A stretch of DNA of 64,000 nucleotides from Nitrospira sp. KM1. Its GTDB lineage: Bacteria; Nitrospirota; Nitrospiria; Nitrospirales; Nitrospiraceae. Every line of letters starts with the position of its first letter. The stretch's first letter is position 1. The DNA is taken from positions 3,472,001 to 3,536,000 of the forward strand of contig NZ_AP022671.1 of assembly GCF_011405515.1 (NCBI RefSeq). Direction: 5' to 3'. Below, piece after piece: positions 63,488-64,000 of this stretch. The notes beneath the pieces are model-generated. The model was not told the DNA's origin and ran no database searches. It worked only from the letters and a program-made list of their open reading frames with translations. A program made the position numbers and the translations under genes.

Positions 63488-64000
63488 ATGGCTGGACGCT
63501 CCACGCCCGTATCGAGGGCCGGCGGCTTCACGCTGATCGAATTGTTGACGGTGCTGGCAATTGTGTCAAGCCTCATCGCCGTCGGAGGCCTGTTCTATTC
63601 CCGTCTCATCGACAAAGCGAGAGCCGTCGAGGCGGAAATTGCACTGTCTGAGATTAATCGTCTGGAGCAGATATACTATGCGTCGAACGGGTCTTACACG
63701 ACCAACATGAACGAGCTGGGATTCAGACCCTTCCAACCGATGAAATATTATACGCTGTCTGTGCAAGTGTTGAGTCAACAGGGCACTAGCGCATTTCGTG
63801 CTTTTGCGGTGCCAGTAGCCGGTGCCGGAACTGGCCAGACATTCTCGGTGGTCCAATACGCGAATCCTGCCATGGCCGGAGGTGTCAACCCGGCCACGAT
63901 CACGTCGTCCAGCGGCATGGCATTTGGTGGAGAGGGCTGGAGTGATGAAGGGATTGTCCGAATTGAGACGGGTCCCAGTTCTAGAGGCGGAATCGAAAAG
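63488..64000 (+). CDS. Type IV pilin/pseudopilin-like protein, 3' truncated by window edge
   Basis: The frame from ATG 63488 has a short basic leader, the prepilin peptidase site GG-FTLIELL, and a hydrophobic helix (LLTVLAIVSSLIAVGGLFYS). A GspG/PilE-type body follows with AEIALSEINRLEQIYYASNG and SYTTNMNELGF. It is open to base 64000 with no stop, so the end is outside. It would be cleaved and assembled into a type IV pilus or type II secretion pseudopilus. Confidence 0.9.
   Translation, partial: MAGRSTPVSRAGGFTLIELLTVLAIVSSLIAVGGLFYSRLIDKARAVEAEIALSEINRLEQIYYASNGSYTTNMNELGFRPFQPMKYYTLSVQVLSQQGTSAFRAFAVPVAGAGTGQTFSVVQYANPAMAGGVNPATITSSSGMAFGGEGWSDEGIVRIETGPSSRGGIEK

Overview
The window looks like chromosomal DNA of a Nitrospira-like bacterium (phylum Nitrospirota). 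This is an inference from gene content and moderately high GC, not from a marker gene: ThiC is paired with a sulfide-type Thi4, several small zinc-ribbon proteins are present, signalling and lipoprotein genes are numerous, and an inverted-repeat element ending in CTAGCAGGATGTTGAAAAAG occurs. Most of the window is ordinary housekeeping DNA in short operons on both strands.

Layout. 1-8.2 kb holds the 3' part of a glycogen-debranching enzyme and a run of small or poorly known genes (zinc ribbons, an EamA transporter, an NTF2-like protein, a PhoD-type phosphatase). 8.3-12.3 kb is an accessory patch on the minus strand. It contains a scar of at least three truncated genes (the start of a RibD/DHFR-like gene, the C-terminus of a COG2865 ATP-binding protein, the C-terminus of a type I restriction subunit HsdR), a frameshifted YgjP-type metallopeptidase, an epimerase, a pyrimidine-dimer glycosylase, and an integron-type gene cassette with a classic 60-bp attC site. 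12.5-18.9 kb carries YgfZ, a degenerate receiver protein, a TPR protein, thiamine genes (thi4, and thiC under a TPP riboswitch) and nadA. 19-25 kb has ileS-lspA, a ~575-bp inverted-repeat-bounded element with 46-bp tandem repeats, uppP, and a lipoprotein with a ComEA-like C-terminus. 25-29 kb encodes a MacA/MacB-type export system.

28.7-37.6 kb holds an HD-GYP protein, RusA, MraZ, an excisionase-like HTH protein, FmdB, ComF, an ABC ATPase, a class 1A dihydroorotate dehydrogenase, a stand-alone LuxR-type HTH protein and a large FtsX-type permease. 37.7-44.2 kb is a minus-strand housekeeping series: bioB, lapB, rsfS, nadD, proB, obgE, rpmA, rplU. 44.4-52 kb has a PilZ protein, ilvE with an almost leaderless promoter, the glycolytic operon gap-pgk-tpiA-secG (terminator-like hairpin in its leader) and divergent mutS2. 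52.1-60.4 kb has a broken Lon-like (S16) protease gene, an NtrC-family regulator with GAFTDA in place of GAFTGA, queG, a solitary DGQHR/DndB-like protein, an SRPBCC protein, thiI, trxB and coaE. 60.4-64 kb holds secreted and membrane proteins and ends inside a type IV pilin/pseudopilin gene.

The least ordinary items are the mosaic gene scar, the integron cassette away from any visible integrase, the repeat element whose end supplies the uppP stop codon, the doubly broken S16 protease gene, the terminator in the gap leader, and the solitary DGQHR protein. I did not find a complete novel defence or mobile system, a CRISPR array, or any rRNA or tRNA gene.
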